Assembly (NCBI GenBank): GCA_958450325.1
Contig: OY288257.1
Span: forward strand, 12,481,873 to 12,545,872
DNA length: 64,000 nt
Direction: 5' to 3'
Source of the DNA: Agrostemma githago
Lineage: Eukaryota > Streptophyta > Magnoliopsida > Caryophyllales > Caryophyllaceae
Made by a program: the position numbers and the translations under genes. Within the stretch, counting starts at the first letter, position 1. Every line of letters begins with the position of its first letter. Below, in pieces: positions 21,813 through 33,712 of this stretch. The notes beneath the pieces are model-generated. The model saw only the letters and a program-made list of their open reading frames with translations. It ran no database searches and was not told the origin of the DNA.

Positions 21813-24800
21813 TGTAACACCCGCTATTTTTCCTGGCGTTTTATCCTTTCCGTTATGACTTCGTCATAACTCTGTCACATTTTGGCCTTATGTTTCTTCA
21901 TTTTTCAAAGCTCCATTTTTATTTTTGAGTCAAAAGAATATTTATTTTATTTCAAAATATTTTAATTATTTTAAATCAATTTATTTTATTTTCTTCGTAA
22001 ATTAATTATTTTTCCGCGAGGAATTTTATTTCTCTAGGAATTAACGTTTTTTAGCTCGGATTTAAGTTATTCCCTTTTCTACAAATGTCTAAACATATTT
22101 TTATAACATTTTCAACTAGTAAGTATTTTTATTTACGAAAATTTAGCCGTTAATGATTTTATTACGAAGGCTCGTGAATGATTATTTTCTAGCGCGAGGT
22201 TTACTCGAATTGCTTTGAAATGCTTTTTAAAATTTTACGATCCTTATTTTTATCAACCTAAAACTAAAAAGAGACCCTTTTGGACCGTGACACCATGTAG
22301 TCACACCTTTGATTACAACTTTCATTTACATAACAATTTATGTTTTAACTTTAAGTAAAAAGATATTTTTTTCTCTTTAATTGATTTAGATGCTTAAATT
22401 ACAAACTTTTCATGCTACCATCTCATTCACTCTTGGCTAAAATTTTTGAGGTTAATGTACCTAGTTTTCATCACCCTTATTATTATTTCCATTTAAGCAA
22501 AAACCATCCATTTATTTCACATTGATTTTTCATAAAAAATATTACAACATCTTTTTCCTTCTTCATTTCTGGCCGTGACACTCCACTCCTCTCCTAGGCT
22601 GACTTTTGCTTAATTCGAGCCTCGATCGCATCATTTTTATCGTCAAAATAATCCTCTTTTCGATCCCTTCGTTAAGGATTCTTGGATGACCCCGAAGCCG
22701 ACAAATTTATAATTGACTCGGATTTGGGTTAGAGGTAACGTCGATGTTACTCGGTATTTCATGATTTTAATTGTGTATTTGCATGTATATTATTATAATT
22801 TTTATATTTTATTTTTGACAATATATTTATGTCATATAATCTGGAAAAATTTTAAAAGTTGAAAATTTGCATGTTTCGGTATTTTTATCGCTTTTACGAG
22901 ATTAACGATTAAATCGTCATATTAATTTGTAAAATCGTAATATTCGGCCTAAACATGTAATATATGTTTATATTCTGTAAAAATGATGTTTTTGATGATT
23001 TTTAATAATTTAGTATTTTTCTAACATTTTAGTTATCGATTATTGAATTATTACCATTTACGGACAAAAACGATTAAAAGCCGATTTTTAGTTCTAGTAC
23101 TTAAATATTTTATTTTAATCTGCTTTTTTCACGTTTCTGATGAAATAGAATTTTCTGAAATTTTTCATAATTTTTCGGAATTGTTAAGTGGATGAATTAA
23201 TTAATCACTTTAAATCATCGTTTATCGTTAAAACCGTGTTTGTCGTTTTAATTCTCGATTTCTGGTCTTTTGTTTAAATCTGGGAAAAAAATATGATTCT
23301 GATTATTTCATAATAAAATGTAATTTCATGATTTTTAGTGCTTTAATAAAATGTTAGGAACGATAAGTTTTATTAATGGAATCGTTAATTGTGAAAACGG
23401 GTTTTAAAGACGGTTTTAACGGGATTTATTAAATCTGGTATTTTTGGAAATCTGGAAAAGTGGTAGATTCTGGAAAATCATGATTTTTAAGTTTAATAAT
23501 AATTTTTGGGATATTAATACTTAAATCGTTTTGTAATTACTATTTTTGTTAATCGTTATTGTCGAGATTAGACGATTAACGAGAAAACGCTTTAAAAACC
23601 GAGTTTTAGGATTCTAGAAAATTTTCTTTTATGGACAGAATTTTCATAAATATATTTTAACTATTTTACGTAATTTTTGTACTATTTATTAAGGTCTTTA
23701 ATTAATAAGTATTGATTTTCGGACAAATTGTGATTTATCGTTAAAATGCTTTGTCTTACCTAAAAGAATTATTTTTCCATCAATTTTGAAAGTATTTAAA
23801 TCTGATACTTTAAGAGTTAAATCATCCCTTAACATATTCTAAATATATTCAATGATTTAATTAAATAAAAGACGTTAAAAGACTTAATTGGAAGTTTGCC
23901 GTAAAATCCTATTTATAAATCGTATTGTCGTAACTAATAATAATTAGGGTATTTTAGTTTTATAAATTTTGGAAACACCCTAATTAGTAGTACTAAAGTG
24001 TTTAAGACATTTTTAATTATTTTGTAAACACTTGTATGGTTTTTCAATAATTTCATAAATCTAAATACTCTCGCTTTGATAAGTAATATCGTTAAGGCCG
24101 AAAGTACTAGTTTTTCTAAATCTATATCGTTTACTAAAATGTCGAATTAGTATAAACTAATATTTTTGCTATTTTGATATAATGCTATTTTTAGTAAGGT
24201 TTCTAAAAATAGAATTTTCCTAAAATAGAAGTTTCCTCTTTTGGAAAGTGATCCTTTTCTTTTTGTTCTCTTATTGTTTATAATGATTATATCTTTTGAA
24301 TATCGATAATGACTTATTTTGGAGTTATGGAATAAGGACAAGTGTGGGTTTAGAGTAATATAGTCTGGATGTACGTTTTGCCATCAGCTATAAAGCCGGT
24401 GTGCCTAATTGGGGCACATTTGGTCGTTGAACTGGGCGTAGTTTCGCCCAGGAGAGTGTATGTTTTGACCTTAAGCTAGATATCGCATCGTGTTAGTCGC
24501 CGTCAGCTGAACTAGACATATTTGTTGTCTAGGAGGGGTATGCACTACTTAAACCAGGACCTCGCTGCACGCAGTCCTGTTATAGTTGAGTTGCCTAGTT
24601 AGAGACTGAATTTTGTTATGAGTTAAGTCTACAGTTCTCGAAGCTAGTTTCTAGTATTATCCTAGTGAAAATCTAGACTCTACATTAATCCTATCCATAA
24701 CGCCATTTTGAATATTTTTATTATTATCGATATAATTTGGTTGCAGGTTGGCAAATGTTTTATGTTTTCTTCGGAAAACTCGTTTTTATTATATTGTTTT

Positions 24801-25215
24801 GATACGTGAAGTTTTTCACCGAAAACTTATTTTCATTATAATGTTTTACTGTTTTCCATTTTCTTACTATTTTTCTATAATAGTAATTACAGTTTTAAAA
24901 TCCTGTTATACGGCTGGGAGAACGTTGGCGTTTCTCCCCACTGATTGTGGCTGTTATGTTTTAACATGGCAGGTATACGTGTTCCGGGTGTGGGCTAGCG
25001 AGCAGTGTGGATCCTGCTTGTTTATTTTGATAATTATGTCTTATGGATTGTTCAAACCCCTTTTGTGGATTGTTTTAAATTTTGGCCATTTTATTTAAGG
25101 CCTATTGTTTGACTTTACCATTTTAATTTTACTAAGACGTAGTTACAGTGTGTTTTAATCCCGACTCTACAGTGTTTCCGCCACTGTATCGCGTTAGATT
25201 TTCTAGGGGATTACA
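21813..25215 (+). mobile_element. Solo LTR, 3.4 kb, Tekay-like
   Basis: A 3403-bp AT-rich block begins TGTAACACCC and ends GGGATTACA. It is flanked by the perfect 5-bp duplication GTCAC at 21808-21812 and 25216-25220. It contains no PBS, gag or pol, so it is a solo LTR left by LTR-LTR recombination. Length and the TGTAACACCC start fit chromovirus (Tekay/Del) LTRs; that lineage call is inference. It sits a few codons before the stop of the CACTA transposase. Confidence 0.85.
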
Positions 25216-25881
25216 GTCACTGTCCGCGTCGGTGAGCGGTTCAATGAACCCCTCGTCCCCGTCTTCATCATCATCGTCCCAGTCAGTATTCACCTCATCA
25301 CCGTCATCTTCATCGTCGATGACCAAGTCGTCGTCCTCATCACCCTCTCCCTCAGGAACAATCCAGTCGGCAAACTCGTCGTCCTCCCCTACAGCACCAG
25401 CAACTTCGACTACATATTCTTCTTCATTGACGTCACTGTCTTCGATCAGAGTTGATGACATCGGCTGATTATTACCAACCACACTCTCTTGGTAGACGTC
25501 ATCGTCGATGATAGGATTATCAACTTGTGATCTTGCCTTGATTTTGAAAACCGCAGACCAATTCGTACTCTTTTTTCCCTTTGGGTAAGGTGCATAGCAG
25601 ACTTGATCGACTTGATACGCCAACACAAAAGGGTTGTGCCCTCGCAGTTTTCTTGTCAGGTCGACATCCACAAGATTGTAGTTCTCATGAACAGTGACTC
25701 CGTGCGGGGAGTTGTCGATCCAATCACATTTGAACAGTATGGCCTTGCAGTTTTTGTGGCTGTCGTAGTAGTCTAGCTCGATCACCTCGATTAGTGTTCC
25801 ATAGTAATCTGACCCTTCGGTGGACAACACACATACGCCGTTACTTTTGGTCAGTTTCGGAACATCAACACCCTCGGTAAA

Positions 25882-27531
25882 TGATGATTGTCGTTTGTAG
25901 TGCCTATTCTGTAGTGTTTTGGTCCCATTTTCCTTGTGGAACCGCTCCTTTGGAGCGGTTTATGGGCTTCTTATGTTTCCTTTAGCTCGTTTCAGGTTCC
26001 CGAGGCCGTTCATGAAGAGTTGGAGTGATTCTGACTCAATACATATGCATTTTGGAGCCAACGAAGCTAAGGAACGATGACTCGATGCCTTGGAATCGAC
26101 CCCGAGACCTTGGGACCCAATCCCGAGCCTCCGAGACCCGATCCCGAGTCCCGAGAATCGATGAGAAGGCCATGAGAACCAAGGAGGGACCGAAAAGTTC
26201 ATATTGGAGGCCTACAAGACTATTCCCGATCGGGTATGGCCTCATCCCGATCGGGAATAAAGAGGAAAGCAAGGAGCGGCCACTGTGGGGTGTTCCCGAT
26301 CGGGATTCCCACTTTCCCGATCGGGATACACTTTCCCGATCGGGATTTCCCACATTCCCGATCGGGAAGGTGCCCAGTCAGCCCGTGCTTTGCTCCTTCC
26401 TTCTCCTTTCATTCTTAAACCCTATATATACCCCCCTCTTGTATTAAGCCGTTATGTTATGTTATTTCCTTGATTCCTCCTAAAACCCTAGACTACTTTA
26501 GGTTAGATTAGATTAGATTAGTGTAGATTAGTCGGTAATTAGTTAGTTAATCATAGTTTAGTACTTGTATTAAGGGATTCTTCAAGAATCACCCAAGATT
26601 GACAACCTAGGGTGTTTGTATTGGATTCTTCTCATTAATGCAAGTTTCTTCCTTTCTTCTTCCTCTAGTATGGTATAATCTTTCCTCCTTTCTCTTATTC
26701 TTGTTTTGTTCTTCCAAGTTTCAATCTTTGTTCATCTTAATGTTTGTAGTTCATAGTTTTCATTAGTTTGTTTATGTTTGTTTTGGTTCTTAGTTTGATT
26801 CATCTTGTTTTTTGTTAGTTATAGTTTGATAATGATAGAGTAGTGTTCTTGCTAGGGTTAGTAGGGTGATTAGGGTGTTAATTGGGTGATTAAGGGTTTG
26901 TTAGAGATGATGGGTGGAAGATTTGGGTTTCTTCTTGGTTTATGCACATCACATGTTTGTTGAATTGCTTGAAAGACTAAGTAGGTTGGAATGCTTGTTT
27001 TTCTTGCCTTTCTTTGTGGGTGTTAGTTTGTTGTGGGTTCGGTTCCCTCATTAAGTTGCGAGAGCCCGGTGAGGACGACCCCTAGGTCAAGTCTAAGTTG
27101 CGAGAGCCCGGATCGGACCTAGGACCATAGCGCGCTAGAACCCCGTTTGTCGTGTGTGTCGCCTCGGTGGGTTCTAGGTGGAACCTCTAGGTTGGTCTAA
27201 GTTGCGAGAGCCCGGACCGACCTAGATCACCCTACTACCTCCTCCTCTCTAGTTCTCCCTCGACCACTACGTTACCCCTTTGACCCCGACCTAATCCTAG
27301 CCCTTTTTCCTTGTTTGCTTTCCTTAGTCATAGTCTTAGCCTTAGTCTCTTCCCTCCTCATCATTCTTTAGGATAGTTTAGTCCGTTGACCGAGTCTAGT
27401 TTTTAGGCGACCTTAGTCTAGGCTATACTTTACCGTCCCTGTGGATTCGACCCGACTTGCCCTATCTACCGTAGGAATAGCCGGTTACTTTATTTGATCG
27501 GTTGGGGTTCCACGACAAATCCCTCCCATCA
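25882..27531 (+). repeat. 5' LTR of the Athila-type element
   Basis: The LTR runs from TGATGATTGTCG to CCTCCCATCA. A perfect 9-bp-stem hairpin lies at 25940-25960. A palindrome cluster is at 26222-26370, a TATA box (TATATATA) at 26423-26430, GATTA repeats are near 26503-26535, and three copies of AAGTTGCGAGAGCCCGG lie between 27052 and 27220. Confidence 0.93.
26222..26370. promoter_or_regulatory. TTCCCGATCGGGAA palindrome cluster upstream of TATA
   Basis: Six copies of TTCCCGATCGGGA or TCCCGATCGGG lie within 150 bp, ending about 55 bp before the TATA box at 26423. The 3' LTR has the same array at 32403-32551. A further copy lies in the internal region near 29489. Confidence 0.7.
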
Positions 27532-27534
27532 AAT

Positions 27535-27552
27535 TGGCGCCGTTGCCGGGGA
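27535..27552 (+). promoter_or_regulatory. Primer binding site (tRNA-Asp type)
   Basis: TGGCGCCGTTGCCGGGGA starts 3 nt after the 5' LTR, the typical Athila spacing. Confidence 0.92.
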
Positions 27553-27784
27553 CGGTGCTAGTTTAGACTTTGTTTTCCTATTTACTTGGCTTTGTCTTTG
27601 TGTTGTGTTTTCTTTTTCTTTTTGGTTACTTTGCTTCTTGAGTGTGAGCGGTTTATTTCTCTCTCGTCTAGTGCCCAAAAAGCACTAGACTTCTCACGTT
27701 TGTTCTTAGTCTACAGTTTGTGCTTAGAGGTGGTGATTATCTTCTTCTTGCAACTTAGAGCCGCTTTAACGGGCGGTTGCTAGA

Positions 27785-29131
27785 ATGAGTGGTTTCCAAC
27801 CGGGTATGGACTACGATTATGGAGCGAGCATGGGGTTTGATCTAGACTCCACACACTCGGGAGCCGAGATGAGCTACCACTCTTCTTCCTTGAACCAAAG
27901 CTATGACATGACGTCCCCCTACCATGATCAAGCTTCTTGGGGTAATCAAGATGGGTATGATCCTCAAGAGTATGAAAATGGCTACCAACAAGTGAACGAT
28001 TACCAATCCTACGATCATGGTGACTATTACTCGAGTTATGATTGTGAGCCCACCATGTACACTCAAGATTCACCTTGTGGAAGCCAATACCACCAAGACC
28101 CACAATATTACCCTCCACCCCAACCACAATATGAACCCTATGACCCACAATACTACCAATCATCCCAACCTTGCTACCAACATTATGATGCCCCACCCCT
28201 TGGGCATCATCAAGATTATCAAGGAGCTTTACAAGATCCCAATGATCACCAATTGCCCGACATGGAGGAGTTTCAATCGCTTCTTCAATTGCAAAAGAGC
28301 AACCAAGAAATGACCACTCAAATTCAAAAACAACAAAATGAATTATGGGTCCAAATTCGAAGGGCAAACGAGGCGAGGGATGCTCGATTAAATGCATTAT
28401 CGGTTCAAACCGTAATGTTTTTATCCCGAACATCACAATTAGATGAAGGGTGCCCACTTGAGAGAGAGGAGCTACCTAATTATGAAGCCGCCGAAGTAGT
28501 TCCCTTTGAGAGAGAGATTTGCTTTGAAGAACCTCAATCGTCTACCCAAAAAGAGACGAATGAGGAGATGACACTTGGTGAAGGCATCGTTGGTGAGGAA
28601 TTGGAGGAGGTTAGTGAGTGGGATGGTTTGGTGGAATTTGTGAAGATGTTGGGTGAGATTGTTAACCTTGAGTTGCCCTTGACCGAGAACGAAGATATGC
28701 ATCATGAGCCCCTTGCTAGTTCACCGAGTGATGGTTCGGAAGGGATTGAAACTGCCGGTAGAAGTTTCGATCCTCTCCTCCATGATGATGTGGGGCCGAG
28801 TGATGAAGATGGGGAACCACAACTTGAGGCAAGTGTGGGGGTGTGTATTGAGGAAATAAGGCCAAAGCCGTTCTTTGTGCCTTGTTTCTTGGAGATGAAG
28901 CTTGCTTGTGATTGGAGGCAATGCTTAGGGAAGAAGAGATTGGTGAAGCTCGTAGGATGGAGAGACCCCAGAGACTACTATGAAGATGATGTCGGGTCTT
29001 GGGATTCCTACTTCTTGCCTCCTCCTTGGAGGCCGTGGAGGTCGGTTAAGCTCGAGCGCTTCTTGGGCCTTCACTACGATGTCGGTAGCGCGTTCGACTT
29101 GCTCCTCCATGCCCTTGAGGGCTACGGTTGA
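27785..29131 (+). CDS. Unusual 448-aa protein of the Athila-type element (gag position)
   Basis: This is the only long sense ORF of the element, starting about 230 bp after the PBS, where gag should be. I do not recognise a retroviral gag domain or a zinc knuckle. Residues 1-165 are rich in Tyr, Gln, Asp, Pro and Ser, with repeated QYY/YDPQ words. Residues about 170-215 look like a coiled coil (LQKSNQEMTTQIQKQQNELW). Residues 220-340 are acidic. The C-terminus is aromatic and basic, with PPPWRPWRS. It has no stop or frameshift. It could be a drastically altered gag serving RNA packaging, or an unrelated captured sequence. Function unknown. Confidence 0.7.
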   Translation: MSGFQPGMDYDYGASMGFDLDSTHSGAEMSYHSSSLNQSYDMTSPYHDQASWGNQDGYDPQEYENGYQQVNDYQSYDHGDYYSSYDCEPTMYTQDSPCGSQYHQDPQYYPPPQPQYEPYDPQYYQSSQPCYQHYDAPPLGHHQDYQGALQDPNDHQLPDMEEFQSLLQLQKSNQEMTTQIQKQQNELWVQIRRANEARDARLNALSVQTVMFLSRTSQLDEGCPLEREELPNYEAAEVVPFEREICFEEPQSSTQKETNEEMTLGEGIVGEELEEVSEWDGLVEFVKMLGEIVNLELPLTENEDMHHEPLASSPSDGSEGIETAGRSFDPLLHDDVGPSDEDGEPQLEASVGVCIEEIRPKPFFVPCFLEMKLACDWRQCLGKKRLVKLVGWRDPRDYYEDDVGSWDSYFLPPPWRPWRSVKLERFLGLHYDVGSAFDLLLHALEGYG

Positions 29132-32062
29132 AGAAGAATCCACCATCCTAGGTTTGACGGAGTTCCTAAAAGAACCGTCATGTTGTATATTCCCCTCCTC
29201 TTCTTCTTTAGAATACTTGTGCTTGTATTTGTGTTTTCTTCTCTTGATTTTTGTTTGTTTTTGTGAAGCTCTTGTAATTGTTTTGGTATTTTGAGGAACG
29301 ATGTGAGGGAGTGAATTTGATGTGTATTTTGAGTTTATTGTGATAGGTGAAGTGGAGATGACTCCTAGAAAGGAGTGGTTAGTGATAGACTTTGGATCGT
29401 GACTAAGGGAGTCGGTTTTTGGGGTCTTGGGAGTCATGAAGACCCTTCCCGACTGGGAAGGGTGTGTCGTCACGACCGGGATGGGGCCGTCCCGATCGGG
29501 ATGAGGGTGCCAAAAATCGAGTCCACTCTCCTTTTTGGTACCTCTTCTTCGACATTTAAGCCCACCCAACCATTGTATACCCCCACCCAACCTCCCTACC
29601 TTCCTTGCTCATATCATACCACCCGCATACTTCATTTTCATACCTTCACTTCATTTCCTATCTACTTTACACCGACTCTCACATCAAATCTCACCCTCTC
29701 TTGCCACTACCTCTACCATGCGGTTTTATCAAGTTTGAAGCGGGATGGCAACGAAGAAGACAAGCAAGTGCATCTATTGAATCATTGAAGACGATGGAGT
29801 TCGTAAGTTACTACGATTGATTTGGGTAACTATCCTTACTTTTCCGTCTTTTATCGCTTGTTTTCTCTTGTTTACCCCCCTTCCCCTTGAGTCAGGGTAT
29901 CTTGATGGCCTTCGAGGCCTTGGTAGTGGTTGCTCCCGACTCCCGACGACGTGATTACGTCGAGAGTCAATCGATAAATCCAAATTTTTACAAGTTTTTC
30001 ACTCTTTCTTTTTTTTGAGGATTTAGTCGGATTTAGGCGGAATCCGGGCTAGGTGACTTGATTACACCTAGCCCTCCCCTCCCATTTCCTTTTATTTCCT
30101 TCTTTTTATTTATTCCCCCATCCATATCTTTTTCTCGTCTCGGCCCACGGTGACTTGACTACACCCCGGCCGGACACATTCTACCCTTTTCTTCAACTTA
30201 TTTTTGATTCTTAGCTTTATTTTCGTAGTTTCTCTTCTTTTTCTTTTGTCTCTCCGACACTACGATTGAGCATATGAGGACATTGCTCGATTTAAGTGTG
30301 GGGGAGCGATATTCTATCGTAGCTTGTTTTATTTTCTTTTTTTATCGAAAAATCCTAAAAAAAAAACCCTAAAAATTCGAAAAAAAAATTCATAATAATC
30401 AAAAAAGATTTTCTTTTGAGTGTTTTCCCTTTTTGTCTTTGTGTCGTATATTTGTTTTGTATTGTGTTTGTGTTTGCCTCCTCTTTCCTCTTAAGTCGCC
30501 TAATCGCTGTTAGCTTTGGAGAGCTTTCAAGACATCTGGTAACATCGTATCCCTTTTTCTTCTTTATTTCTCGCGGAGTTTGGAGGAAATTGTGTTGTGG
30601 TGTGCTCGGGTGGAGCTTTGTAAAGTTGTGGATGATTTGGTGGCTTGTTTGGATGATCGGGGTGGTGTTTATGTTGATTATGTGTTTGTGTTGTTTTGTT
30701 TTGTTTGTTATTTCCTTCTTCTTTCTTTCTTTCTTGTTGAGTCTTGTGTTGTTTTGTGTGTGTTGTGTGTCTTGTGTGTAAATGTTTTCGAAAACCCGGT
30801 TTAGAGGCTAGGGTGTGAGTGTCTATTTTTCCCTTCCTAGTAGTATAAATCGAGTCTTGGGCTTTAATCTAGTAGAATGACCCTAAATCAATGAGTTCGT
30901 TGGTCCTTTATCTCGAGTCCACCTAGCTTACTAGGAATTTACTACGGGATTTGCACTTTTGACCATTATGACCACCCACGGTGTGAATAGGCCTTGGTTA
31001 CCGAGTTTCGTCCCCTAGGTGACCGTGTTTAGGATCGTTTGATTAGTCCAAGTGATCCACTTTTTGTGGGTTTGAAGGGAAGGACGCTCCCCAACTCTCC
31101 CATTTTTCTACCTTTTACACATATCCATACAATAAAATTGCAAAGTGTTGAAATCTCTCTTTCTTATTTTTCAAGAAATGCCAAAAAGCCAAATCTTGCC
31201 AAAAAAAAAGGGCAAAGAAAAGAAAAGAAAGGAAAATGAAAGAAAGAAAAGAATGAAGAAAAAGAAAAGGGCACAAAAGCCAAAAATAAAATAGAAAAGA
31301 AGAAAAAGAAATGGCATGGCAAAACAAAGCAAAAATGCAAAAGAAAAGAGAAAATGCCAAAAGAAAACCCGTCTCACAAAAATAATCCCAACATCTCAAA
31401 ATAAGCCTTTTTCCGACTTTTGCCGTGAAGAGCCTACCAAAGGACCGAGTCCCGAGAAAGGATGATAGCGGCATTAGTCGGTCTTCCCTCATTTTGCATA
31501 TTTCCACCTTTTTACTTGGACTAGTTAGGCGGTCTTGGACACGGGACGACCCTCTTGGCTCACGCTAAAGGGGGCGGGGTCTCACTTACCTACAGTGTCG
31601 ACTAACACCGTGGTTCATCACTTTCCATCTCCGCCGATCGTCCCGTAGTAAGTTTTTAGAAAGTTAGGAGGACCTAGGTAAGTTACCAACGTTTTTATTG
31701 CTTTGTCGTCATACTATTAGGGTTTAGTCCACCTTGGTTTGTATTGCTAGCTTGGGAACGTTGTCGCTTACCTTGAATCCTAAACCGGTGTTTCATTCAC
31801 CGCTTTTAGAGGGAAGCGGTATTTGTTTTGTTTTGGGTGCAACCGATTATGTGTTTGTGTGTGTGTTTGTTTGTTTATGTGTTTAGTGTCCGGTTGCATC
31901 CGCGGTTTTGTCGCAAGACCTTACTTGCCTTGCGGAGTGCACTTCTCCTCTAAGTGCACTCGCGTGAGTTGAAAGGGCGTTGGGTGCGCTAATACCCACT
32001 CGGATAGTTTAGTAGTAGTATGTGCTTACTCGAGGGCGAGTAAGGGTTAAGTGTGGGGGAGT
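29132..32062 (+). other. Non-coding 3' internal region of the Athila-type element
   Basis: No sense ORF with a domain. Two GTGTGGGGGAG tracts (about 30296-30306 and 32051-32061) mark Athila-type polypurine sites, the second being the PPT at the 3' LTR. A purine-rich AAAGAAAAG tract spans about 31196-31360. The segment 29440-29510 carries palindromes like those of the LTR. The Phe/Leu-rich ORFs at 30416-30804 are low-complexity. Confidence 0.75.
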
Positions 32063-33712
32063 TGATGATTGTCGTTTGTAGTGCCTATTCTGTAGTGTTT
32101 TGGTCCCATTTTCCTTGTGGAACCGCTCCTTTGGAGCGGTTTATGGGCTTCTTATGTTTCCTTTAGCTCGTTTCAGGTTCCCGAGGCCGTTCATGAAGAG
32201 TTGGAGTGATTCTGACTCAATACATATGCATTTTGGAGCCAACGAAGCTAAGGAACGATGACTCGATGCCTTGGAATCGACCCCGAGACCTTGGGACCCA
32301 ATCCCGAGCCTCCGAGACCCGATCCCGAGTCCCGAGAATCGATGAGAAGGCCATGAGAACCAAGGAGGGACCGAAAAGTTCATATTGGAGGCCTACAAGA
32401 CTATTCCCGATCGGGTATGGCCTCATCCCGATCGGGAATAAAGAGGAAAGCAAGGAGCGGCCACTGTGGGGTGTTCCCGATCGGGATTCCCACTTTCCCG
32501 ATCGGGATACACTTTCCCGATCGGGATTTCCCACATTCCCGATCGGGAAGGTGCCCAGTCAGCCCGTGCTTTGCTCCTTCCTTCTCCTTTCATTCTTAAA
32601 CCCTATATATACCCCCCTCTTGTATTAAGCCGTTATGTTATGTTATTTCCTTGATTCCTCCTAAAACCCTAGACTACTTTAGGTTAGATTAGATTAGATT
32701 AGTGTAGATTAGTCGGTAATTAGTTAGTTAATCATAGTTTAGTACTTGTATTAAGGGATTCTTCAAGAATCACCCAAGATTGACAACCTAGGGTGTTTGT
32801 ATTGGATTCTTCTCATTAATGCAAGTTTCTTCCTTTCTTCTTCCTCTAGTATGGTATAATCTTTCCTCCTTTCTCTTATTCTTGTTTTGTTCTTCCAAGT
32901 TTCAATCTTTGTTCATCTTAATGTTTGTAGTTCATAGTTTTCATTAGTTTGTTTATGTTTGTTTTGGTTCTTAGTTTGATTCATCTTGTTTTTTGTTAGT
33001 TATAGTTTGATAATGATAGAGTAGTGTTCTTGCTAGGGTTAGTAGGGTGATTAGGGTGTTAATTGGGTGATTAAGGGTTTGTTAGAGATGATGGGTGGAA
33101 GATTTGGGTTTCTTCTTGGTTTATGCACATCACATGTTTGTTGAATTGCTTGAAAGACTAAGTAGGTTGGAATGCTTGTTTTTCTTGCCTTTCTTTGTGG
33201 GTGTTAGTTTGTTGTGGGTTCGGTTCCCTCATTAAGTTGCGAGAGCCCGGTGAGGACGACCCCTAGGTCAAGTCTAAGTTGCGAGAGCCCGGATCGGACC
33301 TAGGACCATAGCGCGCTAGAACCCCGTTTGTCGTGTGTGTCGCCTCGGTGGGTTCTAGGTGGAACCTCTAGGTTGGTCTAAGTTGCGAGAGCCCGGACCG
33401 ACCTAGATCACCCTACTACCTCCTCCTCTCTAGTTCTCCCTCGACCACTACGTTACCCCTTTGACCCCGACCTAATCCTAGCCCTTTTTCCTTGTTTGCT
33501 TTCCTTAGTCATAGTCTTAGCCTTAGTCTCTTCCCTCCTCATCATTCTTTAGGATAGTTTAGTCCGTTGACCGAGTCTAGTTTTTAGGCGACCTTAGTCT
33601 AGGCTATACTTTACCGTCCCTGTGGATTCGACCCGACTTGCCCTATCTACCGTAGGAATAGCCGGTTACTTTATTTGATCGGTTGGGGTTCCACGACAAA
33701 TCCCTCCCATCA
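32063..33712 (+). repeat. 3' LTR of the Athila-type element
   Basis: Same length (1650 bp) as the 5' LTR and apparently identical, offset 6181 bp. The TATA box is at 32604-32611. Confidence 0.93.

Larger units (their letters stand above)
25882..33712 (+). mobile_element. Young non-autonomous Athila-type LTR retrotransposon
   Basis: Two 1650-bp LTRs (25882-27531 and 32063-33712) are flanked by the duplication GTAAA at 25877-25881 and 33713-33717. By eye I find no difference between the LTRs, and all ORFs within them match residue for residue. The PBS is TGGCGCCGTTGCCGGGGA (tRNA-Asp type), diagnostic of Athila. The internal region (4.5 kb) has one long ORF and no protease, RT, RNase H or integrase, so the element depends on a partner for movement. 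It splits the last exon of the CACTA transposase. Confidence 0.92.

Noticed and set aside
28925..29590. 221-aa minus-strand ORF in the Athila-type element
   Set aside because: It overlaps the sense ORF and the non-coding 3' region, has no domain, and is composed of shadow codons.
30416..30804. Phe/Leu/Val-rich ORFs resembling membrane proteins
   Set aside because: T-rich low-complexity DNA in the Athila 3' internal region; not an envelope-like gene as far as can be seen.
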